Of a DNA stretch of 51,580 nt, positions 17,346-25,138 are shown piece after piece. The notes under the pieces were generated by a model. That model saw only the letters and a list, made by a program, of their open reading frames with translations, did not search any database and was not told where the DNA came from. Where the stretch lies: positions 1-51,580 of the forward strand of contig JAFUJS010000024.1 of the NCBI GenBank assembly GCA_017468115.1, given 5' to 3'. Each line of letters starts with the position of its first letter. Position 1 is the stretch's first letter. Origin of the DNA: Clostridia bacterium (GTDB taxonomy: Bacteria > Bacillota_A > Clostridia > Oscillospirales > CAG-272). Both the position numbers and the translations under genes were made by a program.

Positions 17346-18917
17346 ATGAAAAAGATTTTCGCATTATTGCTTGTTGCTTTAATGCTTCTTCCATGTATCG
17401 TTTCTTGCGGCGGTGGCAGCGTTGTTCTTCATGATGATGAAGATAAGACACTTCCAATCGGTAGCATCAATTCTAGAGACGAATACGTAAAGGAAGATGC
17501 TGATAGAGCAAAAGTATATGACGGCAAAACCCTTGACATTCTTGCAACAGTCTGGAATGAGGGCGACCCGGGTGCACCTTGGTCCCAAGCAGAGCTTACA
17601 CTTGAAAAGCTCAATCCGGATAATGAAGAGTCTATGGCGAGTGGCTTTGGTAGAGAGATTAACACATCACTTCTTAAGAGAGAACAGCTTATTAAGGATG
17701 TATACGGTGTAACTCTTAACTGGATTAACTCAAAGGGTAACGGTATTTCAAACATTCTAACCACAAACCAGGCAAACCCTGCAGGTGAAAAGTATCACAT
17801 CGCTATGCCACGTATGTACGAGGCACAGACCCTTGTAGGTAACGGTATTCTTTTCAACCTTGCAAACAGCCCTAACATCGACCTTGATAAGTCCTACTTC
17901 AATCAGGTTGCTCGTGAGGCTTATTCTGTAAGTGGTAAAACATATTTTGTAGCTGGTGACTTCTCATTCCTTGATGAGTCCACAGCTAACCTTATTTTCT
18001 TCAACGTTGATATGGCTAAGACAATTGCGTCCTTCCCGAATGTATACAGCATGGTAGCAAGAGGTGAGTGGACACTTGAGCAAATGGAAAACGTTGCTCG
18101 TATCATCGGTGGTCAAAACATTGACGGTAAAGAGAACTTCCAGGATACTGACAAGTTCGGCTTCGGTACAACAAACCTTTCCAAGTTCTATCAGACAAGT
18201 GGCATTCAGCAGGTTAGTGTAAATGAAGCAACAGGTAAGTATGAAATCAGCCTTAACGACGAAAAGGTTTCTACACTTGTTCCAAAGCTAATTGAGTATA
18301 AGAATGCTGAGTGGGCTAGAACCGGTTGGACAGGCGACTACGGAGCAATGCAGAAGGCTTTTGGAGAGAACAGACTTCTATTCTACAATGAGGTTGTTCA
18401 AAAGTTCGATTACTTCGGTGAAGATAACGACAACAACATTAAGGCTGGTGCACTCCCAATGCCAAAGCTTAATGCTGACCAGGAAACCTATTACACACCA
18501 ACCACATACCAGGCAGTTCTTATGTGTGTTCCAACAACAACACCAAGTAAGAATATGTCTACATACTTCCTCGATGTTCTTTCTTGGACAGGACAAGAGT
18601 ATGTAATGGGCTATACCGTTAACGAGGACGGCGAGAAGGTGCTTAATGGTGAGGGTTACTACCAGAACATTTCCACAAAGGTTGTTGACTATAAGAAGGC
18701 AGGCGACACAATGGATATGGTTATGAACTACATCCTTGCAAACATCTGCTACGACGTTGGATATATGCACAGCTGGAATGGTCTTTTGACTAACGTTCAG
18801 CACGCTTCCTACTCAACAGAAAACAACACATTCCAACACGACTTTGAGACATATCGTGACGCAGCGATAGATACTCTTAAGACATGGAATGAAAACTGGG
18901 CAAAGAACGATTATTAA
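17346..18917 (+). CDS. Extracellular solute-binding lipoprotein of an ABC importer
   Basis: The 523-aa precursor has a lipoprotein signal: basic MKK, hydrophobic stretch and lipobox ending IVSC with lipidated C21, followed by GGGS. The mature part resembles large carbohydrate-binding SBPs of gut Clostridia: an N-terminal lobe with YDGKTLDILATVWNEGDPG, a hinge with FFNVDMAKT and a helical C-lobe with GEWTLEQMENVARIIGG and FGFGTTNLSKFY. SD aggagg precedes ATG 17346. No permease or ATPase genes follow; it is monocistronic between its own promoter and terminator, so it must work with a transporter encoded elsewhere. Adjacency to an alpha-galactosidase gene hints at oligosaccharide uptake (inference). 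Confidence 0.82.
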   Translation: MKKIFALLLVALMLLPCIVSCGGGSVVLHDDEDKTLPIGSINSRDEYVKEDADRAKVYDGKTLDILATVWNEGDPGAPWSQAELTLEKLNPDNEESMASGFGREINTSLLKREQLIKDVYGVTLNWINSKGNGISNILTTNQANPAGEKYHIAMPRMYEAQTLVGNGILFNLANSPNIDLDKSYFNQVAREAYSVSGKTYFVAGDFSFLDESTANLIFFNVDMAKTIASFPNVYSMVARGEWTLEQMENVARIIGGQNIDGKENFQDTDKFGFGTTNLSKFYQTSGIQQVSVNEATGKYEISLNDEKVSTLVPKLIEYKNAEWARTGWTGDYGAMQKAFGENRLLFYNEVVQKFDYFGEDNDNNIKAGALPMPKLNADQETYYTPTTYQAVLMCVPTTTPSKNMSTYFLDVLSWTGQEYVMGYTVNEDGEKVLNGEGYYQNISTKVVDYKKAGDTMDMVMNYILANICYDVGYMHSWNGLLTNVQHASYSTENNTFQHDFETYRDAAIDTLKTWNENWAKNDY

Positions 18918-18933
18918 TTTCCATTATAGACCA

Positions 18934-18966
18934 AATACCCACAGGGCAACCTGTGGGTATTTTTTA
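18934..18966 (+). terminator. Intrinsic terminator after the lipoprotein gene
   Basis: Perfect 12-bp stem (AATACCCACAGG at 18934-18945 with 18950-18961), GCAA tetraloop, then a T-run. Confidence 0.93.
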
Positions 18967-18978
18967 TTATAAATAATA

Positions 18979-19007
18979 TTGAAAATTAATACAAAATATG
19001 GTAAACT
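18979..19007 (+). promoter_or_regulatory. Sigma-A promoter of the alpha-galactosidase gene
   Basis: TTGAAA (18979-18984), 17 bp, TAAACT (19002-19007); SD aaggag follows before ATG 19038. Confidence 0.65.
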
Positions 19008-19037
19008 AAAATGGAATAAATCTCAAAGGAGAAAATC

Positions 19038-21236
19038 ATGGCAATTCTAATCAACAACAAAGACAAAACCTACACATTAACCACAAAAAACACAATGTAT
19101 CAAATGAAGGTTGATGAAATCGGTGCACTCGTTCACACCTATTATGGCGCAAAAATGGAGTATATGGATCTTCACTATTACTCAAGGTGCTCAACTCAAC
19201 CAAGCTTTTCGCCAAACCCTGCTGATTCTATCGGAGTTTGTAATCAGTATACATATGGGGAAGCCAGTCAGGAGCTTTCCTGTGCAGGCATTGGTGACTT
19301 CCGTCTTAATGCCATTGGTGTTCGTAATAGTGACGGCTCCTTCGGTGTTGAGCCTCGCTTTGTAGGTGCTGAGGTTATAAAGGGCAAATATTCCATCAAG
19401 GGCTTGCCTTCATTCTACGGCGACGATGCCGACACGCTTGTTATCACTCTAAAGGACAATACTCACGATATATATTTCCATCTGTATTACGGCGTTTTTG
19501 AGGACTACGACCTTATTACAAGAAGCGTTGTAGTGGAAAACAAAACAGATAAATCGATAAGACTTGAAAAGGCTCTTACCTTAACCCTCGATTTGCCGCT
19601 TGGAAGCTATGATATGCTATATTTCCACGGCAGACACATGAGAGAAAGAATGTTGGAGAGAACAAGGATTAATCACGCACAAACAACTATTGAGAGTATG
19701 CGTGGCGCGTCCTCTCATATGCAAAACCCCTTTGTTGTAGTTTGCGACAAGAATGCCAATGAGGAATATGGTAGTGCGTGGGGTATTGCACTTGTTTATA
19801 GCGGAAACTTCAAAATTGCCGCAGAGAAGGACCAATGGGAGAAAACCCGTGTGGTTGCCGGCATTAACCCGGAAAACTTTAACTTTGAGGTTGTACCAAA
19901 TGGCACCTTTGAGTGTCCTGAGGTAGCAATGGTATATAGTAATGAAGGCTTTGGAAAAATGTCCAATAGCTTCCACAAGGCTATAAGAAACAACCTTTGC
20001 CGTGGCAAATATAAAAATGCACAGCGCCCTGTTCTTATCAATAACTGGGAGGGCACATACTTTAACTTTAATGCTGACAAGCTTGTATCAATGGCTCACG
20101 AGGCTAAAAAGCTTGGCGTAGAGCTATTTGTAATGGACGACGGCTGGTTTGGAAAGAGAGATGACGATCATTCAGGCCTTGGCGACTGGACTCCAAACGA
20201 GAAAAAGCTGCAGGGCACTCTTAAAAACCTTGCAGAGCGCATAAATAACGAGGGAATGAAGTTTGGTATTTGGTTTGAGCCGGAGTGTATTTCCGAGGAT
20301 AGCGACCTATATCGTGCTCATCCTGATTATGCCTTCAAAATGCCCGGTAGAGCACCGCAGATTTCAAGAACTCAATATGTTCTTGACTTCTCACGCAAGG
20401 ATGTTGTAGACAATATTTATAATCAGCTTACATCTGTTTTAGATAGTGCCAATATTTCCTACGTGAAATGGGACTTTAACCGTCATATATCCGACCTTTA
20501 CAGTGCACAGCTTCCTGCGGAAAAGCAGGGCGAGGTTTACCACCGTTATATGCTCGGTCTTTACGACCTTCTTGAAAGAATCACCACAAAATATCCGGAT
20601 ATTCTATTTGAAAGCTGCTCAGGCGGTGGCGGACGCTTTGACTGTGGTATGCTTCACTATATGCCACAGGTTTGGACAAGTGATAACTCTGATGCCATTG
20701 ACCGTCTGAAGATTCAATACGGCACCTCATTCGCATATCCTGTATCAGCTATGGGCGCACACGTTTCCGTTTGCCCCAACCACCAAAACGCTAGAATTAC
20801 ACCGCTTAAAACCAGAGGAAATGTTGCATATTTTGGCACCTACGGCTTGGAGCTTGATGTAACTAAGATGACAGATGAGGAAAAAGAGGAAATAAAGCGC
20901 CAAATCGTTGAATTTAAGAAATATTATGAGCTTATTCAGCGTGGCGATTATTATAGACTCATCCCTCCATTCACTCCCGAGGAAAGCCTTTTCTGTGCTT
21001 GGGAAACTGTAAAAGAGGATGGTAGCGAGGCGCTTGTTTGTGCTGTTAGATACGAAAGTGATGCTTGCACACCACCATATTACGTAAAGGTTAAGGGGCT
21101 TTTGCCTGACAAGCTTTACAGAATTAACGATAGCGAAGAAACCTATTTAGGCTCTGCGCTTATGAACCTGGGCTTAGAGCTTAAATACGACTTTATAACA
21201 TATCCGTCAAGGCTTTATCACATCACACTCGCATAA
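19038..21236 (+). CDS. Alpha-galactosidase, glycoside hydrolase family 36
   Basis: The 732-aa retaining enzyme removes alpha-1,6-linked galactose from melibiose- and raffinose-type sugars. Key blocks: N-terminal beta-sandwich with SYDMLYFHGRHMRER, then the TIM barrel with NNWEGTYFNF, FVMDDGWFGKRDDD, KFGIWFEPE, the nucleophile D479 in YVKWDFNRH, ESCSGGGGRFD, and the acid/base D549 in WTSDNSDAIDR. Spacing of the two catalytic aspartates (70 residues) equals that of characterised GH36 enzymes. No signal peptide, so it is cytoplasmic and acts on imported oligosaccharides. Length is normal. It stands alone between its promoter and terminator. Confidence 0.95.
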   Translation: MAILINNKDKTYTLTTKNTMYQMKVDEIGALVHTYYGAKMEYMDLHYYSRCSTQPSFSPNPADSIGVCNQYTYGEASQELSCAGIGDFRLNAIGVRNSDGSFGVEPRFVGAEVIKGKYSIKGLPSFYGDDADTLVITLKDNTHDIYFHLYYGVFEDYDLITRSVVVENKTDKSIRLEKALTLTLDLPLGSYDMLYFHGRHMRERMLERTRINHAQTTIESMRGASSHMQNPFVVVCDKNANEEYGSAWGIALVYSGNFKIAAEKDQWEKTRVVAGINPENFNFEVVPNGTFECPEVAMVYSNEGFGKMSNSFHKAIRNNLCRGKYKNAQRPVLINNWEGTYFNFNADKLVSMAHEAKKLGVELFVMDDGWFGKRDDDHSGLGDWTPNEKKLQGTLKNLAERINNEGMKFGIWFEPECISEDSDLYRAHPDYAFKMPGRAPQISRTQYVLDFSRKDVVDNIYNQLTSVLDSANISYVKWDFNRHISDLYSAQLPAEKQGEVYHRYMLGLYDLLERITTKYPDILFESCSGGGGRFDCGMLHYMPQVWTSDNSDAIDRLKIQYGTSFAYPVSAMGAHVSVCPNHQNARITPLKTRGNVAYFGTYGLELDVTKMTDEEKEEIKRQIVEFKKYYELIQRGDYYRLIPPFTPEESLFCAWETVKEDGSEALVCAVRYESDACTPPYYVKVKGLLPDKLYRINDSEETYLGSALMNLGLELKYDFITYPSRLYHITLA

Positions 21237-21272
21237 AATAAACACGGGCTAACTTTAGCCCGTGTTTATTTT
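21236..21272 (+). terminator. Intrinsic terminator after the alpha-galactosidase gene
   Basis: Long perfect stem: 21236-21252 pairs with 21255-21271 around the GGGCTAA/TTAGCCC core; a T-rich tail follows. Confidence 0.88.
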
Positions 21273-21294
21273 ATGTGTAAGAAGTTACACATAA
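21271..21294. promoter_or_regulatory. Perfect 10-bp inverted repeat upstream of the XRE regulator gene
   Basis: TTATGTGTAA (21271-21280) and its exact reverse complement TTACACATAA (21285-21294) are separated by 4 nt. It lies between the alpha-galactosidase terminator and a candidate promoter (TTATTT 21306-21311, 17 bp, TATACT 21329-21334). The arm length and spacing suit a dimeric regulator, perhaps the adjacent XRE protein. Confidence 0.5.
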
Positions 21295-21363
21295 TTAATT
21301 ACAACTTATTTTTCCAACATAACTAGTATATACTAAGCTTGAAATAAAAAAAGCAGGTGAAGT

Positions 21364-21582
21364 ATGAGCAGCTACGGAAAAATCAGAATAAAAATAGACC
21401 AATTGATTAAAGAAAAGGGTCTGAGTAAAAACAAGCTTTGCCATATGGCAGAGATGGAGCGTACACAGTTAAATAATTATTGCAAGAATAAGATTACAAG
21501 ACTGGATACAGACGTTTTAGCAAGGCTTTGTAATGCGCTCAATTGTAAAATTGAGGACATCATTGAGTATATTCCGGAATAA
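21364..21582 (+). CDS. Small XRE-family helix-turn-helix regulator
   Basis: The 72-aa protein is a single Cro/CI-type HTH domain: KIRIKIDQLIKEKGLSKNKLCHMAEMERTQLNNY with the recognition helix around residues 33-47, then LARLCNALNCKIEDIIEYIP, the usual last helices. There is no effector or dimerisation domain. Similar one-domain XRE proteins of Clostridia often regulate their own or neighbouring genes. Start ATG 21364 follows AAGCAGGTGA; the SD is moderate. Targets are unknown. Confidence 0.88.
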   Translation: MSSYGKIRIKIDQLIKEKGLSKNKLCHMAEMERTQLNNYCKNKITRLDTDVLARLCNALNCKIEDIIEYIPE

Positions 21583-21608
21583 AAAAGGGCTATTAATTAG
21601 CCCTTTTT
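21582..21608. terminator. Bidirectional terminator between the XRE gene and hprK
   Basis: AAAAAGGGCTA (21582-21592) pairs with TAGCCCTTTTT (21598-21608), with a T-run in both directions; shared by convergent genes. Confidence 0.88.
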
Positions 21609-21614
21609 ATAAAA

Positions 21615-22556
21615 TTATGCCTTATAAATTTCTTCAAGCTTTTTATTGAATTCCTCGGCTGTATTGTAGCCCTGGAGCTTTAGCCTTGCGTTCATTGCGG
21701 CGATTTCCAAAATAACTGCAAGGTTTCTACCGGGACGAACAGGAATAGTAATAGCGGGAATATCAAGACCAAGGATGTTATATGTTTCATTTTCAAGACC
21801 CATACGGTCGTAAATCTTTCCATCAATCCAAGGCTCAAGCTTAATAACAAGTTGTATTTTCTCGGTTTCCTTAACTGAGCCGATACCAAAAATTCTTCTT
21901 ATATCAACAATACCGATACCACGAAGCTCCATATAATATCTGATAATTTCAGGAGCCTTACCAACAAGGGCCTTTTCGGAAACCTTGCTGATTTCAACAG
22001 CATCGTCAGCAATCAAGCGGTGACCTCTTTTAATAAGCTCAATAGCAGTTTCACTTTTGCCGATACCACTATCGCCAAGAATCAAAAGACCAAGGCCATA
22101 AACCTCAACAAGAACACCATGCCTTGTGATGGTTGGCGCAAGATGCACGTGTAGAGAAGCAATGATAGAAGAAACGAAGCTGTTTGTAGAAATGCTGGTG
22201 GTAAAGAAGGGTATATTAAACTCCTTTGCCATCTCAATCATTTCAGGAAAAGGAACAAGGTCCCTTGCAATGATTACGCAAACAGGTCTTTTTTCCATAA
22301 AAGCACGGATTTTGTTATATCTGTCGCTTGCCTCAAGCTTTTCAAGATAAATAGACTCTGCACGTCCGAGAATTTGGATGCGTTCAGGGTCGAAATAATC
22401 GAAAAATCCGGTAAGCGGCAAGCCCGGACGGTGTATTTCAGCACGAGTGATTTTAATATTCTCCAGATTGTTTGGTGCATAGATGCTTTCCAACTTAAAC
22501 TCTTCAATAAGCGTGGTCAGGGAAACAGCACCCGTGGTGGTAGCTTCATTTTCCAT
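21615..22556 (-). CDS. hprK: HPr kinase/phosphorylase
   Basis: The 313-aa enzyme phosphorylates and dephosphorylates Ser46 of HPr, coupling glycolytic state to CcpA-mediated catabolite control. It has RHGVLVEVYGLGLLILGD leading into the P-loop GDSGIGKSE and the HprK signature LRGIGIVDIRRIFG, plus PVRPGRNLAVILEIAAMN at the C-terminus. Length is normal. GAGGAGG (minus strand, 22569-22563) sits six bases before ATG 22556, favouring this start over one 21 bases upstream. HPr itself is not nearby. Its presence fits a sugar-using Firmicute. Confidence 0.96.
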   Translation of the reverse strand: MENEATTTGAVSLTTLIEEFKLESIYAPNNLENIKITRAEIHRPGLPLTGFFDYFDPERIQILGRAESIYLEKLEASDRYNKIRAFMEKRPVCVIIARDLVPFPEMIEMAKEFNIPFFTTSISTNSFVSSIIASLHVHLAPTITRHGVLVEVYGLGLLILGDSGIGKSETAIELIKRGHRLIADDAVEISKVSEKALVGKAPEIIRYYMELRGIGIVDIRRIFGIGSVKETEKIQLVIKLEPWIDGKIYDRMGLENETYNILGLDIPAITIPVRPGRNLAVILEIAAMNARLKLQGYNTAEEFNKKLEEIYKA

Positions 22557-22634
22557 AGTTAACCTCCTCAGGTTCATTACGAAATAATTTTACCACACAG
22601 AAGATAAAAATGCAATAAAGAAAGGGAAAATATT

Positions 22635-23420
22635 ATGAAATCAAGAGAAAACAAAAGAAAAGCTCCGCTAACAACCATCGAAATGGACGAAAACGGAGCT
22701 TTGATTTATAAGGAAAATTTGGAAGCAAGTGATGCTTTTACACTTCATGCCAATTCCGCAATCAATGTTAACCTTGTGAATATTGACAACATCGAGATAG
22801 TAGACGGCAGTAATTTGCCAAGCCTGTTTGAGGACAAGGAAAGGGAACGTGCATCAATCCTGCTTGACAAGAGAATAATCAGCATCTATCAAAAAATATC
22901 TGAAATGCGTGATGTGGCAAGAGTTAACGTTAAGGACTTTTTTGTAAGCTTTATAAACACTCTTCTAAACGACGTAAAGCTTGCTCACAGAACCTTCCGA
23001 TTAAAAGTAAATTGCGAAGGTGAACTGGACCTATATATTGACCACATAGTTGCAATCAATGTGGCAACCATTTCTGTTCTTAATGAGCTAAATGAGGAAA
23101 ACGCCATACAAATCAACCTTGAAGTGCTGAAAAGAGGCATGGTGCTTGAATTTGAAATGGAAACAGAAGAGCAGGACAACCTATATTTCAAGGAAGCCAT
23201 TATGGATAAATATCCAAGGCTTGCAACTCGTCTTTCTTACATAGATTGCCTCTGTAATGAGGACGGCAACGGCTTCGAGCTTTCAGTAATCAACGGCAAG
23301 GCAAAGCTTACATATGAAATCATGGAGGCAAAGAGCGCAAAGGGAGCACTCCACCAAGCACCATTTGGACAGCTCAATGAATCCCTGCTATTGGAGCTTC
23401 TTTCTGTATTCTTTTCTTAA
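22635..23420 (+). CDS. Uncharacterised 261-aa protein
   Basis: No family is recognised. The protein begins with a basic stretch (KSRENKRKAPLTT), then a beta-rich acidic part (~10-70) with repeated short hydrophobic strands (INVNLVNIDNIEIVDGSN). A helical segment follows (~75-115, DKRIISIYQKISEMRDVARVNVKDFFVSFINTLLNDV), and then alternating strands and helices. No signal peptide, membrane span or cysteine-rich motif is seen. SD aaaggg is present. It is divergent from hprK (79-bp gap) and convergent with the next gene, sharing its stop codon bases. Normal codon use argues for a real gene. Confidence 0.6.
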   Translation: MKSRENKRKAPLTTIEMDENGALIYKENLEASDAFTLHANSAINVNLVNIDNIEIVDGSNLPSLFEDKERERASILLDKRIISIYQKISEMRDVARVNVKDFFVSFINTLLNDVKLAHRTFRLKVNCEGELDLYIDHIVAINVATISVLNELNEENAIQINLEVLKRGMVLEFEMETEEQDNLYFKEAIMDKYPRLATRLSYIDCLCNEDGNGFELSVINGKAKLTYEIMEAKSAKGALHQAPFGQLNESLLLELLSVFFS

Positions 23421-23854
23421 TGATAAATCAAAAGCAGGGCAAGGATTAATGTAGTGCCAAAATCAATTCCCTCGCTGCTGCTTGCAACAAGAATTATAAG
23501 GGCGACTAGTAAAAGGTCGTCCTTTTCTATATGAGAAAAAATGCTTGAAAAGCTGTCCCTCAGCAGCTTGATTTGGTTTTGCTCCTTTGCCTCTTGCGGC
23601 TCGCTATAATCAGCTGGAGCATCATTTTCGTCCACACCTGTGTCGATAGATTCGTCTAAATCCGGCTTCTGAAAATCGCTTATGTAGTCGTTTTGCTCCG
23701 GCTCACTAATTTTTGTAGTAATAGCGCTTGGGCTAGATATAGGCTTGAATTCTGTTTCTCTATGGGTCTTTGTTTCTGTCTCGGGCGGCACTCTAAACCT
23801 GCTGCCGCCATAATTTGAGGGTATATTTATACCATTATTATATCTTGTAAACAT
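23417..23854 (-). CDS. Uncharacterised 145-aa protein with C-terminal membrane helix
   Basis: The N-terminal ~100 residues are polar, acidic and probably disordered, opening with a Tyr/Gly/Asn patch (MFTRYNNGINIPSNYGGSR). The last ~30 residues are hydrophobic (DDLLLVALIILVASSSEG ... TTLILALLLIYH). A DDLLLLALI-type tail with a second short hydrophobic stretch recurs in small Clostridial proteins of unknown role. It is the last of three closely packed minus-strand genes. Its stop codon overlaps the stop of the gene coming from the left (TTAA shared by both strands). A sporulation or envelope role is possible but not shown. Confidence 0.6.
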   Translation of the reverse strand: MFTRYNNGINIPSNYGGSRFRVPPETETKTHRETEFKPISSPSAITTKISEPEQNDYISDFQKPDLDESIDTGVDENDAPADYSEPQEAKEQNQIKLLRDSFSSIFSHIEKDDLLLVALIILVASSSEGIDFGTTLILALLLIYH

Positions 23855-23863
23855 CGTTTCCCC

Positions 23864-24256
23864 CTATGATTGCTTTCCCAGGTCAAGCCCGGCTAAATTT
23901 ACAACATTAGCAAGAGAAGAAAGCCGCACTATGTTTTCAATAAGTCCCTGTCGGCTTTTGTTAAGATAAGGCTTGATAGCAAGCAAGAGGGGCGCACTCT
24001 TGGAAATTTGCTTGCTAAACTCGCCGATTGCACCTAAAGAGGCGGCTTGGTTTATACCCTCACTCTGGACGTCGGGCTCCTTCTTAACCTCCTTGCTGCT
24101 TTCATCTAAATTCGACTTGATTAAAGACAAAACGTCGGGTAGAGTGTCGCTAATTTCACCGTTTTTATTATTTTTCACTACCTCTGATATCTTACCCATC
24201 AGGTCAGGATTTGAGGTAATCGATGAGAGCATTTGCTCGAAATTATTCTCGCTCAT
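23864..24256 (-). CDS. Uncharacterised 130-aa protein, middle gene of a three-gene operon
   Basis: Helical, mixed-charge protein: FEQMLSSITSNPDLMGKISEVV at the start, a low-complexity acidic/Lys middle (SNLDESSKEVKKEPDVQSEG), and a C-terminal block PLLLAIKPYLNKSRQ plus ENIVRLSSLANVVNLAG. The LLLAIKPYL block recurs in short Clostridial proteins of unknown function. No signal peptide or clear membrane span. Its ATG overlaps the upstream gene's stop by four bases, and the next gene starts ten bases after its stop, so the three are co-translated. Confidence 0.62.
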   Translation of the reverse strand: MSENNFEQMLSSITSNPDLMGKISEVVKNNKNGEISDTLPDVLSLIKSNLDESSKEVKKEPDVQSEGINQAASLGAIGEFSKQISKSAPLLLAIKPYLNKSRQGLIENIVRLSSLANVVNLAGLDLGKQS

Positions 24257-24471
24257 TTTTGCTTTCCTCTTTTGTAAGCCTCAACCGCCTTGTTTATGTC
24301 GTCCTCGCTGAGAGAAGATAACGTTTGTCTGATTTTTGTCATATCACTGGGTCTTTCCAAGCTGGCAAATTGCTCGTTTCCACTCTTTTTCGCCACAAGC
24401 TGAATCGTTTTCCAAAGCTGGTCATCGTTCATCTTCAGAACAGCATCAATAGTTTTTTTATCAATTTTCAT
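24253..24471 (-). CDS. Uncharacterised 72-aa helical protein, first gene of the three-gene operon
   Basis: MKIDKKTIDAVLKMNDDQLWKTIQ... is amphipathic and helical, with a conserved-looking DDQLW motif and a second helical half (KIRQTLSSLSEDDINKAVEAYKRG). No cysteine, membrane helix or signal. The start ATG 24471 is fixed by GGGAGGTG eight bases upstream on the minus strand; an upstream in-frame start lies within that SD. It leads an operon with the two uncharacterised genes downstream. Function unknown. Confidence 0.65.
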   Translation of the reverse strand: MKIDKKTIDAVLKMNDDQLWKTIQLVAKKSGNEQFASLERPSDMTKIRQTLSSLSEDDINKAVEAYKRGKQK

Positions 24472-24551
24472 AAAAACACCTCCCAAAATTGCTAATAATA
24501 TGTTATGATACTAGTTAGTAAATGGACACAACAGCAAAGGGTGGTGGCACA

Positions 24552-25034
24552 ATGAAAATGCTTGTATTTTCAGATTCCCATGGCAGGGCAGACAGAATTG
24601 TAGAAGCAATTGATTTGCACAAAAACAATACAGACGTAGTAATATTTCTTGGCGACGGTCTTAGCGATATAGAATATCTAAGGCAGGGCTATCCTCAAAT
24701 TGCGTTTTATATGGTAAAGGGAAATTGCGACTTTTTTACCGGCTCTGTTCATAGCGAGCAGGTTATTACATTAGATGGTATCAGAATTTTCATAACTCAC
24801 GGGCATCTGTATGGCGCAAAAAGCCGTTATGAGAGCATGACCTATCGTGCAGCAGAGCTCGGTTGCGATGCTGCTTTCTTCGGTCATACCCACCTTGCAG
24901 AGGACAATATATATGATGTTTACGATAAGAGAATACATCTTTTCAATCCCGGTAGCATAGGCTACGAGGGCAGCTACGGCATAGTAAATACAAGCAAGGG
25001 TGTTCTTGTTACCTCGCACGCAAAAATTATATAA
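24552..25034 (+). CDS. YfcE/MJ0936-type metallophosphoesterase
   Basis: The ~160-aa calcineurin-like phosphoesterase has the metal-binding blocks DSHG (with D and H), FLGDGLSD, KGNCDF, THGHLYG and FGHTHLAE, then NPGSIGYEG. Members hydrolyse phosphodiesters such as bis-pNPP in vitro with Mn2+; physiological substrates are mostly unknown. ATG 24552 follows GGTGG; ATG 24522 would add ten residues and has no SD. No close functional partner is seen around it. Confidence 0.9.
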   Translation: MKMLVFSDSHGRADRIVEAIDLHKNNTDVVIFLGDGLSDIEYLRQGYPQIAFYMVKGNCDFFTGSVHSEQVITLDGIRIFITHGHLYGAKSRYESMTYRAAELGCDAAFFGHTHLAEDNIYDVYDKRIHLFNPGSIGYEGSYGIVNTSKGVLVTSHAKII

Positions 25035-25051
25035 TTTTTGTCAAATAGTGC

Positions 25052-25111
25052 TTGATTTGGCAGTATTAATATGTTATACTCAAATTGTACGTGTGTATCG
25101 TACGCAAATTG
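25052..25111 (+). promoter_or_regulatory. Promoter and possible operator of the oxidoreductase-isomerase genes
   Basis: TTGATT (25052-25057), 17 bp, TATACT (25075-25080). Downstream of the -10, CAAATTG occurs at 25081-25087 and again at 25105-25111 (24 bp apart), enclosing GTACG (25087-25091) and CGTAC (25099-25103) as an inverted pair. This arrangement at and after the start site suggests regulator binding. Confidence 0.55.
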
Positions 25112-25138
25112 ATTATTATTTGTTCGGAGGAATAAATT

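Noticed and set aside
25021..25040. 20-bp AT-rich palindrome at the phosphodiesterase stop
   Set aside because: It consists almost only of A/T around the stop codon; too weak to call a terminator or operator.
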